NCBI GenBank assembly: GCA_038961845.1 | Contig: CP152408.1 | Location: 3,968,001-4,032,000, forward strand | Reading direction: 5' to 3' | DNA length: 64,000 bases | DNA from: Xylophilus sp. GW821-FHT01B05 | GTDB taxonomy: Bacteria; Pseudomonadota; Gammaproteobacteria; Burkholderiales; Burkholderiaceae_C | Shown here: piece by piece, positions 51,729 through 59,876 of the stretch | Numbering within the stretch: position 1 is the first letter of the stretch | Layout: every line of letters begins with the position of its first letter | Notes under the pieces: model-generated | Told to the model about the DNA's origin: nothing | The model's input: only the letters and a program-made list of their open reading frames with translations | Database searches by the model: none | Program-made: the position numbers and the translations under genes

Positions 51729-52199
51729 TCAGGCCTGCGGTCGGCGTTTGTACATCAGTGTGGCCTTCATTTCCTGTACCACCGAGCCGTCCTGCTTGAC
51801 GCACTTGCGCATGAAGCTCACCACGCCGCGGTCGAGCTTGCTGGATTCCTTCTTCTCCACCACGGTGGCGTGCACGCGGATGGTGTCGCCATGCTTGACG
51901 GGGGCCAGCATACGCCAGGCGTCGATCTGCAACAGGCCGAGCAAGGTGCCGTCGTTGACGCCACTGGCGTACTGCAGCCCGCCCATAATGCCGTACACAA
52001 GCGGGCCATGCGCGACCGGCTCGCCGAACGGCGTGGTCTTGCAGTATTCGAAGTTGGTGTGGACCTCGTTGAAGTCGCCGGTCAGGCAGGCGAAGTTGAT
52101 GATGTCGGTCGAGGTCACCGTGCGGGCCGGCGTCACGAGCTCCTGGCCGATCTCGAAGTCCTCGAAGTAATGGCCGCGTGGCTTAGCGTCTGTTGTCAT
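51729..52199 (-). CDS. MaoC-family (R)-hydratase/dehydratase
   Basis: A 156-residue hotdog-fold MaoC protein: YFEDFEIGQELVTPARTVTS, then the hydratase motif INFACLTGDFNEVHTNFEYC (Asp and His of the catalytic dyad), AHGPLVYGIMGGLQYASG, and KHGDTIRVHATVVEKKES. It hydrates an enoyl-CoA, with (R)-stereochemistry expected. It is in the operon with two crotonase-family proteins, suggesting separate hydration steps for ring and chain intermediates. Confidence 0.9.
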   Translation of the reverse strand: MTTDAKPRGHYFEDFEIGQELVTPARTVTSTDIINFACLTGDFNEVHTNFEYCKTTPFGEPVAHGPLVYGIMGGLQYASGVNDGTLLGLLQIDAWRMLAPVKHGDTIRVHATVVEKKESSKLDRGVVSFMRKCVKQDGSVVQEMKATLMYKRRPQA

Positions 52200-52237
52200 G
52201 GGGTCTCCCTTTTGCGTCTCATGGATGGTGATGTTGC

Positions 52238-53416
52238 TCAGCCCTTGGCGTTGGCCAGGATCAGCGTGCAGTGCGAGGACAGGATGCCGCCCTCGTTGTG
52301 GACCAGCGCGACCTCGGCGCCCTGGACCTGGCGCTCGCCCAGCCCGCCGCGCAGCTGGCGCACGGCCTCGACGATGCCGAACAGCCCGCCCGCCGCCCCT
52401 GCGTGCGCATGCGACAGCATGCCGCCGTGGGTGTTGACGGGCAGCTTGCCGCCGATGCGCGCATGGCCCTCAGCAAAGAAGGCACCGCCCTCGCCCGGCT
52501 TGCAGAAGCCCAGTTCCTCCAGCTCGATGATGGGCACGATAGTGAAGCAGTCGTACAGCTCGGCCACGTCGACGTCCTGCGGGCCGAGGCCGGCCATCTC
52601 GTAGGCGACGCGGCCGGACTCGGTGGCGCCGAACTCGGTCAGACTGGGCGCGCACATCAGGTGCTCGTGGGTGTGGTACTCGGCGATGCCCTGCAGGTAG
52701 ATGGGCTTGGCCTTCAGATCGCGCGCACGCTCGGCGGAGGTCACAATGAAGGCGCCACCCGCGTCCGAGATCAAACAGCAGTCCAGCATGCCGAGCGGGT
52801 CGGCGATGGGCTTGGCGGACAGCACCTCTTCCAGTGCCAGCGGCTTCTTCATGTGCGCGTTCGGGTGCAACAGCGCGTGCGCCCGGGTGTTGACAGCCAC
52901 GTGCGCCAACTGCTCGCGTTTGGTGCCGTACTTGTGCATGTGGCGGTTGGCGATCATGGCGTAGTAGCCCGGGATCGAGCCACCATAAGGCTGCTCGAAG
53001 TACGGGTGGCCCACGGCGAGCAGCGAGGCGAGCGCGGCGTCGCGCGACTGGCCGGTGGCGCGGTTCTCGCCGGCGCAGACCAGCACCGTCTCGGCCTGGC
53101 CGCTGGCGATGGCCTCGGCAGCGTGCTTCAGCATGACCGCCGGGCTGGCGCCGCCGCTGACCACCGAGGCGTTGAAACGCGGTTGGATGCCCAGGTACTC
53201 GCAGATCACCGAGCCCAGCATGAAATAGGGTTCGGTGAACGAATAGGCGGTCAGCACGCCGTCGATGTCGGACACCTTGAGGCCCGCGTCGTCCAGCGCG
53301 CGTTTGGCGGCCTGGGCGTTGAGCCCCAGGCCCGTCATGTGCGGCACGCGGCCGATGTCGGATTCGCCCACGCCGACGATGGCGACCTTGTTCTTGAGGG
53401 ATGCAACTGGCTTCAT
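52238..53416 (-). CDS. SCP2/Ltp2-type thiolase-like protein lacking the nucleophilic Cys
   Basis: A 392-residue thiolase-fold protein of the lipid-transfer (SCP2/Ltp2-like) branch. At the position of the acylated Cys the sequence reads ASVVSGGASPAVMLKHAA (GGAS near residues 88-91), without a Cys. It keeps ELYDCFTIVPIIELE, with the Tyr used by Ltp2-type retro-aldolases, and NTHGGMLSHAHAG. It starts 13 bases after the DUF35 OB-fold gene, its usual partner. Together they more likely perform a retro-aldol (or non-Claisen) C-C cleavage than classical thiolysis. Confidence 0.85.
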   Translation of the reverse strand: MKPVASLKNKVAIVGVGESDIGRVPHMTGLGLNAQAAKRALDDAGLKVSDIDGVLTAYSFTEPYFMLGSVICEYLGIQPRFNASVVSGGASPAVMLKHAAEAIASGQAETVLVCAGENRATGQSRDAALASLLAVGHPYFEQPYGGSIPGYYAMIANRHMHKYGTKREQLAHVAVNTRAHALLHPNAHMKKPLALEEVLSAKPIADPLGMLDCCLISDAGGAFIVTSAERARDLKAKPIYLQGIAEYHTHEHLMCAPSLTEFGATESGRVAYEMAGLGPQDVDVAELYDCFTIVPIIELEELGFCKPGEGGAFFAEGHARIGGKLPVNTHGGMLSHAHAGAAGGLFGIVEAVRQLRGGLGERQVQGAEVALVHNEGGILSSHCTLILANAKG

Positions 53417-53429
53417 GGTCGATTCGTCC

Positions 53430-53846
53430 TCAGGCAGGCACGCGTTGAAATTGCGGCACCTTGGCCTCTTCGCCGCGCGCCTCGAAGGTGACCTGCACCC
53501 GGTCGCCGATGGCGGACTCGAGCGCGTCGGCGCCCAAGATGTTGGCCATCATGCGCGGCCCTTCGTCCAGGTCGATCAGGGCGACCACATAGGGCACCAA
53601 GTGCGCGAAGGCTGGGTCGGACGCCCTGCGCATGACGGTGAAGCTGTGGATGCTCCCCGTGCCCTTGGCGTCGATCCACTCCAACTGGTCGGACCAGCAG
53701 TGCGGGCACAGATGGCGCGGCATGAAGTGCAGCTGGCTGCAGGCCTTGCACTTGCGGATCACCAGCCGCCGCTCGCGCGCGGCGGCCCAGTACGGCAGGG
53801 AGTCGGCGTTGGCTACCGGCACCGGCAGCGCTTGTTCCGTGGTCAT
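53430..53846 (-). CDS. Zn-ribbon/OB-fold protein (DUF35 family), thiolase partner
   Basis: A 138-residue DUF35 protein: an N-terminal helix (LPYWAAARERRLVIRKCKAC), a zinc ribbon with CKAC and CPHC Cys pairs (residues near 34 and 49), and an OB-fold (GTGSIHSFTVMRR, VPYVVALIDLDEG, GDRVQVTFEA). Such proteins bind next to thiolase-like enzymes, position CoA substrates, and form an active aldolase with Ltp2. The ATG at 53846 gives the family start. Located directly before the Cys-less thiolase gene. Confidence 0.88.
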   Translation of the reverse strand: MTTEQALPVPVANADSLPYWAAARERRLVIRKCKACSQLHFMPRHLCPHCWSDQLEWIDAKGTGSIHSFTVMRRASDPAFAHLVPYVVALIDLDEGPRMMANILGADALESAIGDRVQVTFEARGEEAKVPQFQRVPA

Positions 53847-53919
53847 GATGTCGTTCCTGTTGATAGTTCTGAACGTTCGGATGCGCTTCTGTTCACGAAA
53901 GCGAGAGGTGGATCTGGCG

Positions 53920-54852
53920 CTACAGCGCGCTGGCCAGTTCGGGCACGGCGTCGAACAGGTCGGCCACGAGACCGTAGTCGGCAACGCCGAAGATCGGCGC
54001 CTCGGCGTCCTTGTTGATCGCCACGATGACCTTGGAATCCTTCATGCCGGCCAGATGCTGGATGGCACCCGAAATGCCGCAGGCCACGTACAGCTGGGGC
54101 GCGACGATCTTGCCCGTCTGGCCCACCTGCAGGTCGTTGGGCGCGTAGCCGGAGTCAACGGCCGCCCGGCTGGCGCCGATGGCCGCACCGAGCTTGTCGG
54201 CCAGCGGCGTCAGAACCTGCTCAAACTTCTCGCTGGAGCCCAGCGCGCGGCCTCCCGACACGACCACGGCTGCACCCGTCAGTTCGGGGCGGTCGTTGGC
54301 GACGGTCACCTGGTCGACGAAGCGGGCCATGCCGGTGTCGAGCACGGCAGGAATGTCCACCACGGCCGCGCTGCCACCGTCTGCCGGGGCCGGTTCGAAC
54401 CCGGTGGCGCGCACGGTCAGCACCTTGATGCGCTCGGCCGACTGCACGGTGGCGACCGCGTTGCCCGCGTAGATCGGGCGCTCAAAGGTGTCTGCCGAGC
54501 AGACCCTGGTGATGTCGCTGATCTGCGCCACGTCCAGCAGGGCCGCCACGCGCGGCGCGACGCTCTTGCCGTTCGCCGTGGCGGGAAACAGCACGTGGCT
54601 GTAGTCGGGCGCCAGTGCCAGCACCTGGCCCGTCAGGTTCTCGGCCAGCAGCTGCTCGAACTGCGGGCCGTCCGCGTGCAGCACCTGGGCCACACCGGTG
54701 ACGCTTGCTGCAGCCGAAGCTACCGCCTGTGCATGGGCGCCGGCAACCAGCAGATGGACGTCGCCGCCGCAGCACAGTGCGGCGCTGACGGCGTTCAGGG
54801 TGGCGGCCTTCAGGGCCGTGTTGTCGTGTTCGGCAATGACGAGCACTGGCAT
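53920..54852 (-). CDS. etfA: Electron transfer flavoprotein alpha subunit
   Basis: A 310-residue Etf[21 protein letters not shown] at the N-terminus, and a C-terminal FAD domain with [53 protein letters not shown] and [19 protein letters not shown]. It accepts electrons from the acyl-CoA dehydrogenase of the same operon. The start overlaps the etfB stop by one base (TGATG at 54850-54854). Confidence 0.95.
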   Translation of the reverse strand: MPVLVIAEHDNTALKAATLNAVSAALCCGGDVHLLVAGAHAQAVASAAASVTGVAQVLHADGPQFEQLLAENLTGQVLALAPDYSHVLFPATANGKSVAPRVAALLDVAQISDITRVCSADTFERPIYAGNAVATVQSAERIKVLTVRATGFEPAPADGGSAAVVDIPAVLDTGMARFVDQVTVANDRPELTGAAVVVSGGRALGSSEKFEQVLTPLADKLGAAIGASRAAVDSGYAPNDLQVGQTGKIVAPQLYVACGISGAIQHLAGMKDSKVIVAINKDAEAPIFGVADYGLVADLFDAVPELASAL

Positions 54853-55607
54853 CAGATCACCTTCGCTTCTGTCTTGAGCCTGGCGACCAGCGTCGCCACA
54901 TCCGGAACCTTCACGCCAGCGCTGCGCTGTGCCGGCTCCGTGACCTGCACGGTCTTGAGCCTGGGCGTCACGTCCACGCCCAGGTCGGCTGGTGTGAGGG
55001 TCTCTATCGGCTTCTTCTTGGCTTTCATGATGTTGGGCAGCGTCACGTAGCGCGGCTCGTTCAGGCGCAGGTCGGTCGTCACGACCGCCGGCAGCATCAG
55101 CGCCAGCGTCTGCAGGCCGCCGTCCACCTCGCGCGTGACGGTTGCCCTGCCATCGGCAAGCTGCAATTTCGATGTGAAGGTGGCCTGCGGCAGGTTGGCC
55201 AGCGCGGCCAGCATCTGGCCGGTCTGGTTGCAGTCGTCGTCGATGGCCTGCTTGCCCAGGACCACGAGACCGGGTTGCTCCCGGTCCACCAGCGCCTTCA
55301 GCAGCTTGGCGACCGCCAGCGGCTCCAGCTCCACATCGGTATGCACGAGGATCGCGCGGTCCGCACCGATTGCCATCGCCGTGCGTAGCGTCTCTTGGCA
55401 CGCCTGCAGGCCGCAGGAAACGGCGACGATCTCGCTGGCCGCGCCCTGCTCCTTCAGCCTGACGGCCTCCTCCACAGCGATCTCATCGAAGGGGTTCATC
55501 GACATCTTGACGTTCGCGATGTCCACCCCCGTGCGATCGGACTTGACGCGCACCTTCACGTTGTAGTCGACCACCCGCTTGACGCCGACCAGCACTTTCA
55601 CAGCCAT
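54852..55607 (-). CDS. etfB: Electron transfer flavoprotein beta subunit
   Basis: A 251-residue Etf[58 protein letters not shown] (AMP site) and the recognition-loop region [13 protein letters not shown]. It pairs with EtfA encoded immediately downstream. A dedicated ETF copy inside the operon points to strong flux through its acyl-CoA dehydrogenase. Confidence 0.95.
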   Translation of the reverse strand: MAVKVLVGVKRVVDYNVKVRVKSDRTGVDIANVKMSMNPFDEIAVEEAVRLKEQGAASEIVAVSCGLQACQETLRTAMAIGADRAILVHTDVELEPLAVAKLLKALVDREQPGLVVLGKQAIDDDCNQTGQMLAALANLPQATFTSKLQLADGRATVTREVDGGLQTLALMLPAVVTTDLRLNEPRYVTLPNIMKAKKKPIETLTPADLGVDVTPRLKTVQVTEPAQRSAGVKVPDVATLVARLKTEAKVI

Positions 55608-55628
55608 GTTCTCGACCCTGTCGCTGGC

Positions 55629-56285
55629 TCAGGCTTGCGCCGCGCGGGCCTTGGCCACCTGCGCACGGCGTGCCGGCGCATAGGCATCCTGGCCCAAGGC
55701 CACGTACAGGGCCTGGGTCACGTCGTGGTGCTCGGCCAGGCCGGTGCGCTCCAGCAACGAGATCGGCCCTTCCGGGTAGCCCAGGCCGAGGCACAGGGTC
55801 TTGTCCATGTCGTCGGCACTGGCCAGGCGCTCGTCCAGGCGGCGCAGTGCGGCGTTCAGGTAGGGGCGGATCAACCGGTCGACAATCCGGCCCGGGAAGT
55901 CGCCGCAAACGGCCACTTTGAAGCCAGCCGCTTCGAACGCCGCCTTCGCCGCTGCGACGGCGCTGTCCTGCGTCTGTGGCTGGCGCACCAGCTCGATCAG
56001 GGCGGAAGGCTCGGCGTTGCCCATGCGAAAGCGCGCGAAGCCAACCACGTTGGAGCCCTCCTGGCCCTTCTTCTCGCCGGTGTGCTGGCCCAGGCATTCG
56101 GTGCCCAGTTCGATGGCGACGAATGGACGCGATGCCAGATCGCCGGCAGCCGCGAAGGCCTTGCCGGCATCCTTGCCGACGAAGACGCGTGCCATGCCAT
56201 AGAAGTCCTGCTGCTCCAGGAAGGCGTGGTCGGTCGGGAACGAACGGCTGTCGCCGGCGGAAATGACTTGGTAAGTGGTTGCCAT
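55629..56285 (-). CDS. Protein with only the 3-hydroxyacyl-CoA dehydrogenase C-terminal domain
   Basis: A 218-residue protein. The second half (GDFPGRIVDRLIRPYLNAAL, then LASADDMDKTLCLGLGYPEGPISLLERTGL) matches the dimerisation domain of 3-hydroxyacyl-CoA dehydrogenases (PF00725-type). The first half has no GxGxxG NAD site; it reads GMARVFVGKDAGKAFAAAGD and resembles a stripped Rossmann fold. It directly follows the full 3-hydroxyacyl-CoA dehydrogenase (4 bases apart), so it may be a regulatory or structural partner rather than an enzyme. Confidence 0.75.
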   Translation of the reverse strand: MATTYQVISAGDSRSFPTDHAFLEQQDFYGMARVFVGKDAGKAFAAAGDLASRPFVAIELGTECLGQHTGEKKGQEGSNVVGFARFRMGNAEPSALIELVRQPQTQDSAVAAAKAAFEAAGFKVAVCGDFPGRIVDRLIRPYLNAALRRLDERLASADDMDKTLCLGLGYPEGPISLLERTGLAEHHDVTQALYVALGQDAYAPARRAQVAKARAAQA

Positions 56286-56289
56286 GGCT

Positions 56290-57165
56290 TCAGGCTCCGT
56301 ACATCTTGCTGTCTTTGTAGACATGGAAACCGTGGCCGGACTTCTTGCCCAGCCAGCCGGCAGCGATCATGCGTTTCACGAGCGGCGGGCAGGCCGCGCG
56401 CGGCTCGTTCGTGACACCGTGCATGGCCTCGCACAGCAGCTTCTGCGTGTCCATGCCAACCAAGTCGAGCAGCTCCAACGGGCCCATCGCGTAGCCCATG
56501 CCGGTCTTGATGGCCAGGTCGATGTCGGCGGCCTCGGCCACGCCCTGCTCCACCAGGCGGATCGCGTCGTTGTTGAACGGGATCAGGAAGTAGTTCAGCA
56601 CGAAGCCGGGTGTGTCCTGCGTCTTCACGGGCTTCTGGCCCAGGCTCTCGCAGACGCCCCAGGCGCGCTGGAAAGTCTCCTCGCTGGTCGCCAGGCCTGG
56701 CGACATCTCCACCAGCTTCATCAACTGCGCCGGCAGGCAGAAGTGCATGCCGACGAAGCGGTCCGGCCGGCCGCAGCCACCGGCGATCTCGGTGATGCTG
56801 ATGGTCGAGGTGTTGCTGGCGAAGATGGTCTCGGGCTTGCAGATGGTGTTGAGCTTGCTGAACAAGTCGTGCTTGACCGGCAGGCTCTCGAAGACGGCCT
56901 CGATGACGAGGTCGCAGTCAGCAAAGTGTTCGAGATTGGTCGTGCCGCTCCAGGCGGCCATGATCTCGGGCAGCTTGTCGGCGGCCAGCTTGCCCCGCTC
57001 CACGCTCTTCTTCAGAAAGCCTTCGGTCTGGCTGCGGGCGCGGTCCACCGCTTCCTGCTTCAGGTCGAACATGCGCGTCTTGAAGCCCGCGCGCGCGCAG
57101 ACGATGGCGATGCCGGCGCCCATGGTTCCGGCCCCGGCGATGCCGATGGTCTTGATCTCACTCAT
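56290..57165 (-). CDS. 3-hydroxyacyl-CoA dehydrogenase
   Basis: A 291-residue PaaH/Hbd-type enzyme oxidising a 3-hydroxyacyl-CoA to the 3-ketoacyl-CoA. It has TIGIAGAGTMGAGIAIVCA (NAD site), FASNTSTISITEIA with the catalytic Ser-Thr region, RFVGMHFCLPAQLMKLVEM (HFF variant HFC), TQDTPGFVLNYFLIPFNNDA and GMGYAMGPLELLDLVG. Situated between the acyl-CoA dehydrogenase and the C-terminal-domain-only relative. Confidence 0.92.
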   Translation of the reverse strand: MSEIKTIGIAGAGTMGAGIAIVCARAGFKTRMFDLKQEAVDRARSQTEGFLKKSVERGKLAADKLPEIMAAWSGTTNLEHFADCDLVIEAVFESLPVKHDLFSKLNTICKPETIFASNTSTISITEIAGGCGRPDRFVGMHFCLPAQLMKLVEMSPGLATSEETFQRAWGVCESLGQKPVKTQDTPGFVLNYFLIPFNNDAIRLVEQGVAEAADIDLAIKTGMGYAMGPLELLDLVGMDTQKLLCEAMHGVTNEPRAACPPLVKRMIAAGWLGKKSGHGFHVYKDSKMYGA

Positions 57166-57186
57166 GTCGTGTCCTTGGAGGGTGGT

Positions 57187-58353
57187 TCAGCGCTGCAGGA
57201 AGCTGCGGCCGATCAGTTGGCGGTGGACCTGGTTCGTGCCTTCCCAGATCTGGGTGATCTTGGCGTCGCGCATCAGGCGCTCGACCCGGTAGTCCTTGCA
57301 GTAGCCGTAGCCGCCCAGCAGCTGGACGGCGTCGGTGGTCACGCGCATGGCCAGGTCGGTGGCGCGCATCTTGAGCAGGGAGGCCTCGATGCCGAAGTCC
57401 TTGGCACCGTTGTCGACCCAGCCCGCGATTTGCCACAGCCAGCTTTCCACCAGGGCCAGCTCGGAAGCCAGGTCGGCGATCATGAACTGGATGCCCTGGA
57501 ATTCGATGATCTTGCGGCCAGACTGCTTGCGTTCGTTGATGTACGCCACGGCGTCTTCGAACGCCGCGCGCGCAATGCCTAGCGCATGCGCGGCCACGCT
57601 GGGGCGCGACTTGTTCAGCGAGGCGAACAGGATCTTCAGGCCGTCGCCCGGCTTGCCGATCAGGTTGGCGCGCGGCACGCGGCAGTTGTCAAAGGCCAGC
57701 GTGGCGGTGCTCGACGCGCGGGTGCCCATCTTGTCTTCCAGCCGCACCACGGACAGGCCTGGCGTGCCCTTCTCCAGGATCAGCACCGAGATGCTTTCCT
57801 TGGCACCGGCGATGCCCTCCCACTTGCCGAACAGCAGATACAGGTCGGCCGTGTCGCCGTTGGTGATGAAGGTCTTGCCGCCGTTGACGACGATCTCGTC
57901 GCCCTCTTCGCGGAAGGTGGTGCGCATGCCGGTGGCATCCGAGCCAGCGCCCGGCTCGGTGATGGCCAGTGCGCCCAGTCCACCAGTGGCGATCACCGGC
58001 AGCAGACGTTGCTTCTGCTCTTCCGTGCCCCAGTCGATCAGGGGCTTCATGCCGTGGTAGTTGGTGGCCCAGACGATGCCGGTGGCCGCACAGGCCTTGC
58101 TGATCTCGCGTGCGCAGGCCAGATAGGCCGTGTACGACATCTGGGCGCCGCCGTAGGCTTCGGGAATGAACATCGCGTTCAGGCCGAGTTCGTTGATCGC
58201 CTTGACGTTCTCCCAGGGGAACTCGCCGGTGCGGTCGAAGTGCTCGGCGCGCGGCGCGATCTGCTCGCGCGCCAGCGTCTGCACGCTGTCGAACAGCATG
58301 CGTTCGTCGTCGTTTAGCGCGATGCGCGCGTCCAGTTGTTCAAGGATGTTCAT
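57187..58353 (-). CDS. Acyl-CoA dehydrogenase
   Basis: A 388-residue FAD acyl-CoA dehydrogenase. It has LAITEPGAGSDATGMRTTFR, NGGKTFITNGDTADLY, MGTRASSTATLAF, and SLNKSRPSVAAHALGIARAA. The C-terminal QLLGGYGYCKDYRVERLMRD and ITQIWEGTNQVHRQLIGR hold the catalytic Glu (WEGTN). It is the counterpart of AliB in cyclohexanecarboxylate degradation if the operon is of that kind (see findings). Electrons should pass to the ETF encoded in the same operon. Confidence 0.93.
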   Translation of the reverse strand: MNILEQLDARIALNDDERMLFDSVQTLAREQIAPRAEHFDRTGEFPWENVKAINELGLNAMFIPEAYGGAQMSYTAYLACAREISKACAATGIVWATNYHGMKPLIDWGTEEQKQRLLPVIATGGLGALAITEPGAGSDATGMRTTFREEGDEIVVNGGKTFITNGDTADLYLLFGKWEGIAGAKESISVLILEKGTPGLSVVRLEDKMGTRASSTATLAFDNCRVPRANLIGKPGDGLKILFASLNKSRPSVAAHALGIARAAFEDAVAYINERKQSGRKIIEFQGIQFMIADLASELALVESWLWQIAGWVDNGAKDFGIEASLLKMRATDLAMRVTTDAVQLLGGYGYCKDYRVERLMRDAKITQIWEGTNQVHRQLIGRSFLQR

Positions 58354-58359
58354 GCTGGC

Positions 58360-59088
58360 TCAATGGTTGATGCCCTGGGCACCGTCGATGTAGATGGTCT
58401 CGCCGCTCAGGAAGGCGCCGGCCGGCGTGAACAGCGACGCCACCAGGGCGCCCACGTCCGCCGCCTTGCCCGGCTCCTTGCCGGGGATGCGCTTGTCCAG
58501 GTAGGCGCGCAGCGGGCCGCCGGGCGCCATGGCGTCGGCGTTCAGGTCCGTCACGATGTAGCCCGGTGCCACGTTCATCACGCGAATGCCTTTGCCGGCC
58601 CACTCGACGGCCAGCACGCGGGTGATGGCACCCACGGCCGCCTTGCTGGCGCAGTACGCCAGGTTGCGTTTGACGCCCAGCTTGTCGAAGAAGGAGCCGA
58701 TGTTCACGATCACGCCACCGCCGGCCTTCACCATGAGCGGATACGCCGCCTGGCAGGCCGTCACGACCGAGGTCGCGTTGATGTCCATGATCTGGTTCCA
58801 CTGCTCCATCGACACTTCGGCCGACGGGGCGTCGATGTGCATGCCGGCGTTGTTGACGAGGCCGGTGATGCGCCAACCCTCTTGGTCGAGCTGCTGCAGC
58901 ACGGCTGCCGTGGCCTTCGCGTCCGTCACGTCGGCGCGCATGCCCTTGCAACGCTCGGTGGCACCAGCCGGCAGTGCGCCGGAGCGGGACAGGCAGATCA
59001 CGTCGCGCCCCTGCTCGGCCAGTGCCAGAGCAATGGCCGCTCCGATGCCGCGGCTGGCCCCTGTGACGACGATGCAGTCGCGGTTCAT
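58360..59088 (-). CDS. Short-chain dehydrogenase/reductase (SDR)
   Basis: A 242-residue SDR: IVVTGASRGIGAAIALALAE, LVNNAGMHID, IVNIGSFFDKLGVKRNLAYC with ASKAAVG (Ser-Tyr-Lys), MNVAPGYIVTDLNADAMAPG. The ATG at 59088 follows GAGGAGACACAC, which decides against the in-frame ATG at 59115. A 2-hydroxycycloalkane-carboxyl-CoA dehydrogenase role (as BadH) would fit between the hydratase and the MenB/BadI-like enzyme. Confidence 0.9.
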   Translation of the reverse strand: MNRDCIVVTGASRGIGAAIALALAEQGRDVICLSRSGALPAGATERCKGMRADVTDAKATAAVLQQLDQEGWRITGLVNNAGMHIDAPSAEVSMEQWNQIMDINATSVVTACQAAYPLMVKAGGGVIVNIGSFFDKLGVKRNLAYCASKAAVGAITRVLAVEWAGKGIRVMNVAPGYIVTDLNADAMAPGGPLRAYLDKRIPGKEPGKAADVGALVASLFTPAGAFLSGETIYIDGAQGINH

Positions 59089-59111
59089 GTGTGTGTCTCC
59101 TCGGGTCGTGT

Positions 59112-59876
59112 TCATTGGTCGCGGAAGGCGGGCTTGCGCTTTTCGACGAAGGCCTGCATGCCTTCTTCGGCATCCGCGGTGCGGTAGGCCAGCGTGGACA
59201 GGTCAGCCTCCAGCCGCAGTCCTTCGTGCAGCGGCAGGTCGGCGGCGCGCTGCACGGCTTCGCGGGCGAACTGCAATGCGCGCAGGCCATGGCCGCTGAA
59301 CTCGCGCGCATAGGCCTTGGCAGCGTCCAGACCCGGCGCCTGCACGATGCGGTTGACCAGGCCAATGGCCAGGGCCTCCTCGGCCGCCACGGTGCGGCCG
59401 GTCATGACCAGCTCCAGTGCGCGGCCGGTGCCCACCAGGCGCGGCAGGCGCTGCGTGCCGCCATAGCCGGGGATGAGGCCGAGCTTGACCTCGGGCAGGC
59501 CGAACTTGGCGTTGGGCAAGGCCAGGCGCAACGTGCAGGCCAGCGCCAGCTCGCAGCCACCACCGAAGGCAAAGCCGTTGACGAGTGCGATCGACGGGAT
59601 CGCCAGCCGGTCGAGCTGCGCGAACACGGCCTGGCCGAGTTCCGCGCCTTCGCGCTGGGCGGCCAACGGGCGGTTCTGCAGTTCCTTGATGTCGGCTCCG
59701 GCGCAGAAGGCCTTCTCGCCTTCGCCGGTGATGATCAGCGCACGGGCGTCCGTGCGGCCGGCCTGCTGGATGCAGGCACCGATCTGCGCGATGAGTTCGA
59801 AGCTGAGCGCATTCAGCGCCGCAGGGCGCCGGATGGTGAGGACGGCGAATTCCTCTTCGCGGGTGAGTTCGATCAT
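59112..59876 (-). CDS. Enoyl-CoA hydratase/isomerase family protein
   Basis: A 254-residue crotonase: LTIRRPAALNALSFELIAQI, FCAGADIKELQNRP, LVNGFAFGGGCELALACTLR (oxyanion hole), FGLPEVKLGLIPGYGGTQRLP with both catalytic Glu positions (GGCELA, LPEVKLG), so true hydratase activity is likely. It overlaps the ligase stop (ATGA at 59873-59876). Comparable to BadK in a cyclohexanecarboxylate-type pathway. Confidence 0.92.
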   Translation of the reverse strand: MIELTREEEFAVLTIRRPAALNALSFELIAQIGACIQQAGRTDARALIITGEGEKAFCAGADIKELQNRPLAAQREGAELGQAVFAQLDRLAIPSIALVNGFAFGGGCELALACTLRLALPNAKFGLPEVKLGLIPGYGGTQRLPRLVGTGRALELVMTGRTVAAEEALAIGLVNRIVQAPGLDAAKAYAREFSGHGLRALQFAREAVQRAADLPLHEGLRLEADLSTLAYRTADAEEGMQAFVEKRKPAFRDQ

